Source: Mycobacterium sp. (GTDB lineage: Bacteria > Actinomycetota > Actinomycetes > Mycobacteriales > Mycobacteriaceae). Taken from it: DNA of 12,837 nt. The notes beneath the pieces were generated by a model. That model saw only the letters and a program-made list of their open reading frames with translations, had not been told where the DNA came from and searched no databases. The stretch is from NCBI GenBank assembly GCA_018500005.2, contig JAHBAP020000190.1, forward strand, positions 1-12,837, given 5' to 3'. A program made the translations under genes and the position numbers. Below, piece after piece: positions 1 to 8,210 of this stretch (its first letter is position 1; every line of letters starts with the position of its first letter).

Positions 1-1356
1 CGGGGCAGCTTCCTGGCCCGGCCGATCGGACTGCTGCGCACCTTCATCGTCCCGCTCGGTGCGCTGCTGCTGCTGCTGGTGCAGACCCCAACCGTCTCGG
101 TCGAGGCGACTCCGGTTCGCCTTCTGTCGACCGTGTTCGGAGTCCTGATCCTGATCATGGTGCTGTCCGGGGTCAGTGCGACCGTCTTCGACAACGCACC
201 GGCGGGCAGTTGGCGACGACGGATGCCGACGATCTTCGTCGACGTGGCCCGGTTCGCGATCATCGCAGTGGGTGTGGCGATGATCTTCGCCTACGTGTGG
301 GGCGCCAATGTGGGCGGACTGTTCACCGCTCTGGGCATCAGCTCCATCGTGCTCGGCCTCACCCTGCAGAATTCGGTGGGCCAGATCATCTCGGGCCTGC
401 TCTTGCTCTTCGAGCAGCCGTTCCAGATCGGCGACTGGGTCGAGACCACCTCGGCGAAAGGCCGCGTCGTCGAGGTCAACTGGCGAGCCACCCATATCAA
501 CACCGGTAGCGGACTGGAGATCATCCCGAACTCGGTGCTGGCCGGGCAGGCGTTCGCCAACCTCAGCCGGCCGGCCGGGGGCCACACCATCACGGTTCCC
601 GCGAAATTCTCCGGCGCCGACGCCCCCGACGAGGTATGTGCTCTGCTCAGTTCCGTTGCAGCCAATCTGCCCCACCTGCATCCCGACGGCCAACCGATCG
701 CCAGCGCCAACTCGAGCACCGACTACGCCGTGACGATCCCGGTACGCTCACCGGCCGACGACGTGGCCGCGCGGTCGACCTTCCAACGCTGGCTCTGGTA
801 CGCCGCCCGGCGAGCGGGTCTGCGACTGGACGGACTCGAGGAGGACTTCTCCACGCCGAAGCGACGAGCCGACGCACTGCGCAAGATCGCACCGACCCTG
901 CGTGCCAGCAGTTCGGAACTAGAAACGCTGCTGCCCAACGTGACCGTGACCCGTTACGGCGCCGACGAGGTGATGCAACGAAGGGGCGAGAGTCCCTCGG
1001 CGATGTCTTTGGTGATCAAGGGCCGCATTCGACTCGTGGTGATCGGCAAGGACGGCGCTGGCATACCGGTGAACACCTTGCACGAGGGCGATTTCATCGG
1101 TCAAACCGCGCTGACCCGCGAACCTGTGACCGGCAGCGCCTACGCGATCGGCGAGGTGACGATGCTGGAGATCGATCGAAAAACTGTGGAGAAGATCGTG
1201 TTTCGCAAGCCCGAGCTGCTTCAGGACCTCAGCCAGGCGATCGACGAACGGCGCGAGCGTGCGCAGGCGGCGGCAGCAACCGCAGCGGCCGACGTCGACA
1301 CCGCCGACACCCCGGAAGCGGATTCCGACGCCGAATTACCCTCTGAACTCAGCTGA
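1..1356 (+). CDS. MscS-family mechanosensitive channel with C-terminal cyclic-nucleotide-binding-like domain (5' end missing)
   Basis: The reading frame is open from the first base of the window, so the true start lies upstream; the GTG at 79 is an internal codon and not a convincing start. The visible part begins with hydrophobic segments (leucine run at 61-78, then about 100-180 and 235-300). The pore helix and MscS beta domain follow at about 320-570: Ala/Gly/Ser-rich TM3 (LGLTLQNSVG), then PFQIGDW and IIPNSVL, the classic MscS signatures. A cyclic-nucleotide-binding-like domain occupies about 885-1230. The last 40 or so residues are a low-complexity Ala/Asp/Glu tail. Such fusions are known in mycobacteria (Rv2434c of M. 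tuberculosis has this architecture, from memory). The expected role is an inner-membrane channel that opens on membrane tension, possibly modulated by a cytoplasmic ligand. In the phosphate-binding cassette the usual Glu is Gln (codon 1102-1104) and the usual Arg is Gly (codon 1132-1134), so canonical cAMP binding is doubtful. The stop is TGA at 1354-1356. Confidence 0.9.
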   Translation, partial: RGSFLARPIGLLRTFIVPLGALLLLLVQTPTVSVEATPVRLLSTVFGVLILIMVLSGVSATVFDNAPAGSWRRRMPTIFVDVARFAIIAVGVAMIFAYVWGANVGGLFTALGISSIVLGLTLQNSVGQIISGLLLLFEQPFQIGDWVETTSAKGRVVEVNWRATHINTGSGLEIIPNSVLAGQAFANLSRPAGGHTITVPAKFSGADAPDEVCALLSSVAANLPHLHPDGQPIASANSSTDYAVTIPVRSPADDVAARSTFQRWLWYAARRAGLRLDGLEEDFSTPKRRADALRKIAPTLRASSSELETLLPNVTVTRYGADEVMQRRGESPSAMSLVIKGRIRLVVIGKDGAGIPVNTLHEGDFIGQTALTREPVTGSAYAIGEVTMLEIDRKTVEKIVFRKPELLQDLSQAIDERRERAQAAAATAAADVDTADTPEADSDAELPSELS

Positions 1357-1368
1357 TTCGACACGTGA

Positions 1369-2493
<1,125 letters not shown>

Positions 2494-2504
2494 ATTCCGC
2501 TCCC

Positions 2505-2540
2505 CAGCAGGCCTGTCGCCCCCGGGCGGCAGGCCTGCTG
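2505..2540. terminator. Hairpin terminator between convergent mycolyltransferase and MFS genes
   Basis: CAGCAGGCCTG (2505-2515) and CAGGCCTGCTG (2530-2540) are perfect 11-bp inverted arms. The loop can extend the stem by a T-G wobble and CGCC/GGCG pairs, giving about 16 pairs around a tiny loop. It starts 12 bases after the mycolyltransferase stop and ends 33 bases before the stop of the opposing transporter gene, so it can serve both strands. There is no proper U-tract on either side, as is common for mycobacterial hairpin terminators. Termination itself is inferred. Confidence 0.75.
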
Positions 2541-2572
2541 TCATATTCGCCCGAGTTGTCCGAATAGCAAGG

Positions 2573-4081
2573 CTACGGAGTCTCCCGCGCACGGTTGCGC
2601 GAAAGCAGCACGACCACCGCCGCTGCCACCGGTATGGCGGTCATGATCAGATTCAGCGCATGCGCGGTGTCGAGCATGCTCGAGGTGGCCTGCGACACGA
2701 CCCACTGGGCGCGCTCGGGATCGAGGTGGGCCCCGGCCGTCTCTGCCTCCGCGGCGCCCAACAACTCGCCGGCCTGCTCGGCCCCGATGCCGCTTCCGGC
2801 CAGCTTCGGGTCGGCGTCGCGAACGAACAGCATGATGCCGAACATCGAGAAGAGCGCCGACCCGAGGCCGTAGAAGGTGCCGGCGACGGATGCCTTCACC
2901 GCGGAGACCACGCCGCCGAGATGCACAGGTGCGCTGGACATCATGACCGTCGTCTGCGGTGTCTGCACGATCGCTGCGCCGACCGCCATCAGTGCCATCG
3001 CGGCGGCGACGACGGCGACCGGGGTGCCGGCGCCGAACGCCAACCGCACCGCGAGGCTCCCTGCCAGCACCGCAAGTCCCGCCACAACCACGATGCGGTC
3101 GCCGAACCGCGCAGCGGCCCGGCCCGCCGCGACGGCCGCCACCGCGGAGAGCAACGTGGCGGGGATCAGCAATAGCGCGAACGCCCATGTCGACAGTCCC
3201 CGGATGACGACGAGGTAGAAGGTGACCATGATCGCCGCAGCGCCCTGCACGAAATTGCTGGCGGCCCCCGCGGTCACCACGGCACTGAACCGGGGCGAAC
3301 GGAATATCCGCAGGTCCAGAGCCGGCTCCGCACAGCGCAATTCCCACCACACGAACGCGACTGCGGCCAGGACGCCGATCAGGATCGGCACCGTCGCCCC
3401 GATGCCGACCCCGGTTTGCAGTCGGGAGATGCCGTAGGTGAGGCCGAGCAGCGCCGCAGCCACCAACAGCAGTCCGGGAATATCGATCCTGCTGTGCGAG
3501 GTCCGCGTCTCCGGAACGTAGCGAAGCGTGATCACCACAACGACTAGAGCGAAGACCGGGGTCACGAGAAGGCCTGCACGCCAACTGATTCGCTCCGCGA
3601 GGAGACCACCCACCGTGGCCGGCAACACACCGAGTGCGTACACCACGGCGAGGTACTGCGCTATCGCCGCAGCCCGGCGCTCCGGCGGGAACACTGCGTT
3701 CATGATGGCCAGCGAAAGACCGGTCAGGAAGGCGAACGCCACGCCGATCGCGGCTCTGGAGATCATCAGCACCACGACGTTCGGTGAGCCGGCCCCGACG
3801 AGGCCGAACAAAACCGCCCCGCACGCGCCGGCGAGGAACATCCTTTTCATGCCGTACCTGTCGCCCAGGACACCCGCGCCCAGCACCGAGGCGGCCAGGG
3901 TCAGGGTTGCCAAAGAAGAGACGAAAACGGTCGTACCGGGCGAGAAGTTCAGGCCGTCGCGGACGATGGAGATGTTGGCGGCCAGGATCCTCAGGTCGCC
4001 CACGGCGATCGCGCTGCCCAGGCCCATTGCCACCGTCGTCATTGCGGCAGCGAACCCGCTGACCGGTCCCTGGAGTCGCAC
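2573..4081 (-). CDS. MFS transporter, DHA2 (EmrB/QacA, 14-TM) type
   Basis: This 502-residue, very hydrophobic protein fits a drug/proton antiporter-like MFS permease in the cytoplasmic membrane. Motif A is clear at residues 68-80 (GAGVLGDRYGMKR), between TM2 and TM3. The antiporter motif C region is at 151-159 (GVLPATVGG), followed by ISWR at 166-169. PETR (190-193) and the DIPG segment at 200-203 mark the linker before the two extra helices that are typical of DHA2 members. A long polar loop at about 422-465 precedes the last helix, as expected of the 14-TM type. The GTG at 4079-4081 is the only GTG or ATG start between the preceding stop and the first helix. No good ribosome-binding site is seen, so translation may depend on the gene upstream; Met14 is the alternative. 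The gene lies 39 bases after the TLP1 stop and is very likely co-transcribed with it. The substrate is unknown; export of a drug, lipid or CoA-pathway product is only a guess. Confidence 0.9.
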   Translation of the reverse strand: MRLQGPVSGFAAAMTTVAMGLGSAIAVGDLRILAANISIVRDGLNFSPGTTVFVSSLATLTLAASVLGAGVLGDRYGMKRMFLAGACGAVLFGLVGAGSPNVVVLMISRAAIGVAFAFLTGLSLAIMNAVFPPERRAAAIAQYLAVVYALGVLPATVGGLLAERISWRAGLLVTPVFALVVVVITLRYVPETRTSHSRIDIPGLLLVAAALLGLTYGISRLQTGVGIGATVPILIGVLAAVAFVWWELRCAEPALDLRIFRSPRFSAVVTAGAASNFVQGAAAIMVTFYLVVIRGLSTWAFALLLIPATLLSAVAAVAAGRAAARFGDRIVVVAGLAVLAGSLAVRLAFGAGTPVAVVAAAMALMAVGAAIVQTPQTTVMMSSAPVHLGGVVSAVKASVAGTFYGLGSALFSMFGIMLFVRDADPKLAGSGIGAEQAGELLGAAEAETAGAHLDPERAQWVVSQATSSMLDTAHALNLIMTAIPVAAAVVVLLSRNRARETP

Positions 4082-4120
4082 GATGCGATGGTAGTTCGCA
4101 GGACCGGGTGTCAGGGCCGG

Positions 4121-5605
4121 CTAGCCTTGCCCGCCCAGTGCGGCGGTTCCGTCGGAGCGCACCCGCACCTCAGCGCCGGCGATGTCGGTGGCAACCGTTG
4201 CGGCAGCCTCGGCGGCGTCAGTGACCACGGCGAGCACCCGGGCGTCGTCGGGCGTGCGCACCGTCAGGAAAGCCTTCTCCGGCTTGCCTTCCCGGCCGTA
4301 CGGGGTGGTCCAGGACTCCACGGTACCGATACCCTCCCACCCCACCAGCGAGGTTCGGGTGGGCTCGCGGTCGACGGCGTCTTGGACGTCCTCCCAGCGG
4401 AACTCCTGCGGCGGCGGGGTGGCGCTGTAGACGCCGAAACTGTGCTTGGTCAGATAACCGCCGTTGGCGCTGATGAGTCCGCGGGAGCCGGGATTCTCCC
4501 GCAACCGCTGCGCCATCGTCGCAATCGAGTGCATGACGTAGTTGTTCCATGGGCCGCCGGCGAAGGTCAGGCCGCCGGTGACAGTGAGCGGGCGGGTACG
4601 GTCCCCCACCGGAAGCCCCAGTTCCCGCGCGGCGACCTGCACCGCCGACGGGAAGCAGGAGTAGAGATCGACGAAATCGATGTCGTCGAGCCCGATGCCG
4701 GCCATCTCCAGCCCCCGCCTCCCCGCGATCCGGATGGCCGGACTCCGGTGCAGTTCGTGACGCTCGGCGAAGCTGTAAGTGTCGTGCGAGTCGGTGCCGG
4801 CGTAGGGGAAAACCCAGTTCTCCCTGGGGATCTGCAGATAGGTTGCCTTCTCCACCGAGCAGAGCACCACCGCGGCGGCTTGATCAACCATATTGTTGGA
4901 GTTCATCAGCTTCGGATACGGCCAGCTGATCATTCTGTTGTCGGGCGTGACCGTGGTGATCTGCTCGCCGGAAAGTTGCTCTCGAACCCAGGCGTTCGGG
5001 TTTGCCGCCGCGACTTCGCTGAACTGCGCCCAGAGGCCGCCGACGCGCCGGCGGTGGTCGTCCACCGACTCGCCATCGGCGATTCGCAGCGCCTGCTCGA
5101 ACAGTGGGTAGACGAACGACGGCCGATCCAGCCCGATGCGCTCGTCGGCCGGCCCCGACATGGGGACATCGGTACCGGCTCCCGGCGGCACCGGCACCGA
5201 TTCGTCCTGTTTGGTCCACTCCGGACGGATGCCGTTGGCCCGCAGGCGCATCCGGGTCCGCCAGGTCTCGCCACCGGCGAGCAGCACGGCGTCCGCGCGA
5301 CCCTGACGGATGTCCAGGCAGGTCTGGTTGAGCAGGGACTGCGGGGTGTTTCCACCGATCCCGGTGTACTGGGTGGCCGCGCCGGGCGCCCCGATGCGCT
5401 GGCCGACCAGCAACCCCGGGGCGCGGTAGCGCCAGGACAGCAGGTTGACGACCCGGATGGAGTCCAGGGCCGTTAGCACCCGAGGGTCGGCGGCCTCGCG
5501 TGCCGCATCGGCAATCAGGTCGACCGGTTCGACACCCGCGCTCTCGCTTCGCTGATTGATCTGCCCGGCCCCAACCAGCACCGGTGTCCGCGGATCCAGA
5601 CTCAT
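4121..5605 (-). CDS. Thiolase-like protein type 1 (TLP1), catalytically degenerate thiolase fold
   Basis: This 494-residue protein has thiolase-fold landmarks: PVLVGAGQ at the N-terminus, GGNTPQ followed by IRQGRADAVLLAGGE (99-113), DDIDFVDLYSCF (307-318), GGLTFAGGP (344-352) and SANGG (379-383). Aligned by these landmarks to classical thiolases, the nucleophilic Cys is Gly85, the His of the GHP motif is Gly351, and the second Cys is Ala380. The NEAF loop reads YSCF. An extra C-terminal region (about 400-490, EFRW to AEVRV) follows the thiolase core. This combination matches mycobacterial TLP1, known from M. smegmatis as lacking thiolase catalytic residues and having an added C-terminal domain (from memory). 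It is often annotated acetyl-CoA acetyltransferase, but condensation or cleavage of acyl-CoA is unlikely; binding of CoA or an acyl-CoA in the cytoplasm is more plausible. The start is ATG 5603-5605 with AAGGAG (5611-5616) five bases upstream. It leads a unit with the MFS gene and diverges from the sulfatase. Confidence 0.9.
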   Translation of the reverse strand: MSLDPRTPVLVGAGQINQRSESAGVEPVDLIADAAREAADPRVLTALDSIRVVNLLSWRYRAPGLLVGQRIGAPGAATQYTGIGGNTPQSLLNQTCLDIRQGRADAVLLAGGETWRTRMRLRANGIRPEWTKQDESVPVPPGAGTDVPMSGPADERIGLDRPSFVYPLFEQALRIADGESVDDHRRRVGGLWAQFSEVAAANPNAWVREQLSGEQITTVTPDNRMISWPYPKLMNSNNMVDQAAAVVLCSVEKATYLQIPRENWVFPYAGTDSHDTYSFAERHELHRSPAIRIAGRRGLEMAGIGLDDIDFVDLYSCFPSAVQVAARELGLPVGDRTRPLTVTGGLTFAGGPWNNYVMHSIATMAQRLRENPGSRGLISANGGYLTKHSFGVYSATPPPQEFRWEDVQDAVDREPTRTSLVGWEGIGTVESWTTPYGREGKPEKAFLTVRTPDDARVLAVVTDAAEAAATVATDIAGAEVRVRSDGTAALGGQG

Positions 5606-5620
5606 CGACGCTCCTTCTCG

Positions 5621-5638
5621 TTTTGACGCGTGTCAAAA
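5621..5638. promoter_or_regulatory. Operator-like inverted repeat in the TLP1/sulfatase divergent region
   Basis: TTTTGACGCGTGTCAAAA has 7-bp perfect arms (TTTTGAC at 5621-5627, GTCAAAA at 5632-5638) around four bases. It is AT-rich at the ends in an otherwise GC-rich stretch, and the size and symmetry suit a TetR-type dimer site. It lies four bases upstream of the TLP1 ribosome-binding site. A -10-like TAGGTT on the minus strand (5642-5637) and a TAGCAT on the plus strand (5641-5646) abut it, so bound protein could block both directions. No regulator gene lies in the window. The role is inferred. Confidence 0.5.
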
Positions 5639-5798
5639 CCTAGCATCGAGGTGCAGACTTCCCGGCGGCGCAACCGCTGGCAAAACAACGATCAGAGCCG
5701 ACAAAGCGGTGGGCTGGGACAACAACGCTTTACGAGATGCGAAGCAAGAGCCGTGGCATCATGGACACGAATCCGACCGAACCTCAAGGAGAAAACGC

Positions 5799-8132
5799 GT
5801 GGCGGCGAAGGGCAACAAGGATTTCAAGGGTGTCATCAAACTCGACGTGCGGGATTCCACGCCGGACTGGGGGCCCTACGAACTAACCAGGGCCCCCGAA
5901 GGTTCACCGAACATTCTGATCGTCCTCTACGACGACACCGGACTGGCCGCCTGGTCGCCCTACGGCGGCGGCATCGACATGCCCACCCTGGACCGACTGG
6001 CCGCAGACGGCCTCACCTATACCCAGTGGCACACCACCGCGCTGTGCTCCCCGACCCGGTCGACGTTCCTGACCGGCCGAAACCACCACGTCAATCGCTG
6101 TGCCGCCATCACCGAGGGCTCCAACGGATTCCCGGGAGCCGCCGGCCGACTGCCGGCCGAGTGCGCGACCATCGGACAGGTGCTGCAGGACAACGGCTAC
6201 AGCACGTTCTGGATCGGCAAGAACCACAACGTCCCCGAGGAAGACATCTCGGCCGGCGGCAGCCGCTCGGAGTGGCCGCTGTCCAAGGGCTTCGACCGGT
6301 TCTACGGCTTTCTGGGCGGCGAGACGAACAACTGGTATCCCGACCTGGTCGAAGACAATCGGTTCATCGAACCGCCGGCCACCCCGGAGGAGGGCTACCA
6401 CCTCTCCAAAGACTTGGCGGACCAAGCGCTTCGGATGCTGCGCGACCAGCACTCGGCCACCCCGTCCAAGCCGTGGTTCATGTGGTTCTGCCCCGGCGCC
6501 AACCACGCACCGCACCACGCCCCGCAGGAGTACATCGACAAATACAAGGGCCGCTTCGACGACGGCTACGAGGCCTACCGCGAGTGGGTGCTGGCGCGAA
6601 TGATCGAGCGCGGCGTCATGCCGGAGGGCACCGAACTGACCCCGCTCAACCCGATGCCCGAGGACGTGGCCAACGCGGACGACTACGTGCGCCCGTGGGC
6701 CGAACTCAACGACGACGAGCGCAAGCTATTCGCGCGGATGGCCGAGGTGTTCGCCGGCTTCTCGGAGTACACCGACGTCCAGGTCGGCCGGATCGTCGAC
6801 TATCTGGAGCAGACCGGCCAGTTGGAGAACACGCTGATCTTCTACTGCGCCGACAACGGCGCCTCCGGCGAGGGTTCCCCCAACGGCTCAGTCAACGAGA
6901 ACAAGTTTTTCAACGGCTACCCCGACGAACTGTCGGAGAACATGCAGTATCTGGAGACCCTGGGCAGCCCCGAGACCTACAACCACTACCCGACCGGCTG
7001 GGCGGTGGCATTCTCGACTCCGTTCCAGATGTTCAAGCGCTACTCGCAGTTCTCCGGCGGCACCTGTGATCCGCTGGTGATCCACTGGCCCAAGGGAATC
7101 GAGGCCAAAGGAGAGGTGCGCCACCAGTACCACCACTCCACCGACGTGGTGTCGACCATCCTGGACGTCACCGGTCTGGAAATGCCGAAGGTCTACCGCG
7201 GTGTGGAGCAGTATCCCCTCAACGGAGTCTCGATGCGCTACAGCTTCGACGATGCCGGCGCCCCCACCCAGAAGAAGCGGCAGTATTACACGATGCTGGG
7301 CACCCGCGGACTCTGGCAGGACGGCTGGAAGGCCTCGGCCATCCACGCCCCGATCAGCGGCAAGGGCAACTTCGACTCCGACGTGTGGGAGCTGTATCAC
7401 GTAGACGAGGACCGAGCCGAGTCGAAGAACCTGGCCGCCGAACATCCCGAGAAACTCCAGGAATTGATCGACGTCTGGTTCGAGGAGGCGGAGGCGAACT
7501 TCGTTCTGCCCCTGGATGATCGGACCGCCGTCGAGCAGTTGGGCAACGCCCGGCCGCAGGCCGAGCCGCCACGTAACCGCTACATCTACTATCCCGATAC
7601 CGCGCCGGTCCCCGAGGGCGCGGCGGTGAACGTCCGCGGCCGGTCCTACAAGATCCTGGCCGATGTAGAAGTGACGGCGGACACCGAGGGCGTGATCTTC
7701 GCCCACGGTTCGCGGTTCGGCGGACACACACTGTTCATCTCCGGCGGCAAGCTGAACTACGTGTACAACTTCTTGGGCATCAAGCCCGAGCAGGTGTTCA
7801 CCTCCGACACACTCGAGCCCGGAAACCACACTCTCGGTGTGGAATTCATCCGCGAGGGCGCCGGCGAGCACGGCGAGTCCACCGGTACCGCCAAGCTCTA
7901 CGTCGATGACACGGTGGTGGCTGAGGGGCCGATGCGCGCCCAGGTCGGCAAATTCCCCCTTCCCGGCGCCGGACTATCCGTCGGCTTCGACAGCGCCGAC
8001 CCGGTGAGCCGGTCCTACCCGCCGGGCTTCCCGTTCAAGGGCGGCAGGATCCTCGGCGTGGGCGTCGATATCAGCGAGGAGCAGTACCTCGACTTGGAAC
8101 GAGAGGCCGCCGCGGCGTTTGCCCGGGACTAG
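5799..8132 (+). CDS. Arylsulfatase, AtsA/AtsD-like type I sulfatase
   Basis: This 777-residue enzyme would hydrolyse a sulfate ester using a formylglycine made from Cys83. The start is GTG 5799 because a perfect AAGGAG (5786-5791) sits seven bases upstream; the longer frame from 5556 runs into TLP1. All expected active-site residues are visible: metal ligands Asp45-Asp46 (YDDTG) and Asp352-Asn353 (ADNGASG), CSPTR with Cys83 and Arg87, Lys141 and His143 (IGKNHN), His236 (GANHAP) and probably Lys414 (MFKR). The sulfatase core runs to about 580, and a beta-rich C-terminal extension occupies about 600-755, as in the roughly 787-residue mycobacterial AtsA and AtsD. There is no signal peptide, so it should be cytosolic and would need the formylglycine-generating enzyme encoded elsewhere. 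AtsA and AtsD cannot be told apart here, so no symbol is given. The substrate is unknown. The 193-base gap upstream holds the operator-like repeat shared with TLP1, which suggests linked control. Confidence 0.95.
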   Translation: MAAKGNKDFKGVIKLDVRDSTPDWGPYELTRAPEGSPNILIVLYDDTGLAAWSPYGGGIDMPTLDRLAADGLTYTQWHTTALCSPTRSTFLTGRNHHVNRCAAITEGSNGFPGAAGRLPAECATIGQVLQDNGYSTFWIGKNHNVPEEDISAGGSRSEWPLSKGFDRFYGFLGGETNNWYPDLVEDNRFIEPPATPEEGYHLSKDLADQALRMLRDQHSATPSKPWFMWFCPGANHAPHHAPQEYIDKYKGRFDDGYEAYREWVLARMIERGVMPEGTELTPLNPMPEDVANADDYVRPWAELNDDERKLFARMAEVFAGFSEYTDVQVGRIVDYLEQTGQLENTLIFYCADNGASGEGSPNGSVNENKFFNGYPDELSENMQYLETLGSPETYNHYPTGWAVAFSTPFQMFKRYSQFSGGTCDPLVIHWPKGIEAKGEVRHQYHHSTDVVSTILDVTGLEMPKVYRGVEQYPLNGVSMRYSFDDAGAPTQKKRQYYTMLGTRGLWQDGWKASAIHAPISGKGNFDSDVWELYHVDEDRAESKNLAAEHPEKLQELIDVWFEEAEANFVLPLDDRTAVEQLGNARPQAEPPRNRYIYYPDTAPVPEGAAVNVRGRSYKILADVEVTADTEGVIFAHGSRFGGHTLFISGGKLNYVYNFLGIKPEQVFTSDTLEPGNHTLGVEFIREGAGEHGESTGTAKLYVDDTVVAEGPMRAQVGKFPLPGAGLSVGFDSADPVSRSYPPGFPFKGGRILGVGVDISEEQYLDLEREAAAAFARD

Positions 8133-8141
8133 ACACCCCCG

Positions 8142-8201
8142 GCGAGCAGACGTGAACGTTTCCGACACGCCGGCCCCGGCGAGACTTTTGCGTCTGCTCG
8201 C
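8142..8201. terminator. Long imperfect hairpin terminator (TRIT-like) between sulfatase and aldehyde dehydrogenase
   Basis: GCGAGCAGACG (8142-8152) pairs perfectly with CGTCTGCTCGC (8191-8201). The stem continues inward to 8162/8181 with one mismatch and three G-T wobbles, about 21 positions in all. The loop holds a small GCCG/CGGC hairpin. It begins nine bases after the sulfatase stop and ends nine bases before the opposing ALDH stop. The minus-strand text GCGAGCAGACGCAAAAGTC resembles the repeated hairpin terminators scattered in M. tuberculosis intergenic DNA (TRIT, from memory). A dual-direction terminator role is inferred. Confidence 0.8.
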
Positions 8202-8210
8202 GAGGAAGGG

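Noticed and set aside
2505..2540. The palindrome as an attachment site or operator
   Set aside because: It lies between convergent stops with a compact GC-rich stem, which fits a terminator better, and no integrase or promoter is nearby.
4088..5476. 462-residue open frame on the plus strand
   Set aside because: It lies antisense to TLP1, has no recognisable domain, and is Gly/Arg/Pro/Ala-rich as expected of a shadow frame in high-GC DNA.
5556..5798. N-terminal extension of the sulfatase to 5556
   Set aside because: It would overlap the start of the divergent TLP1 gene, has no homology character, and ignores the perfect AAGGAG before GTG 5799.
5630..7069. 479-residue open frame on the plus strand in another frame of the sulfatase
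   Set aside because: It is Arg/Gly/Pro-rich with no domain, and overlaps the strongly supported sulfatase frame.
6888..7871. 327-residue open frame antisense to the sulfatase
   Set aside because: No motif or ribosome-binding site was seen; the opposite strand encodes an enzyme with conserved residues throughout.
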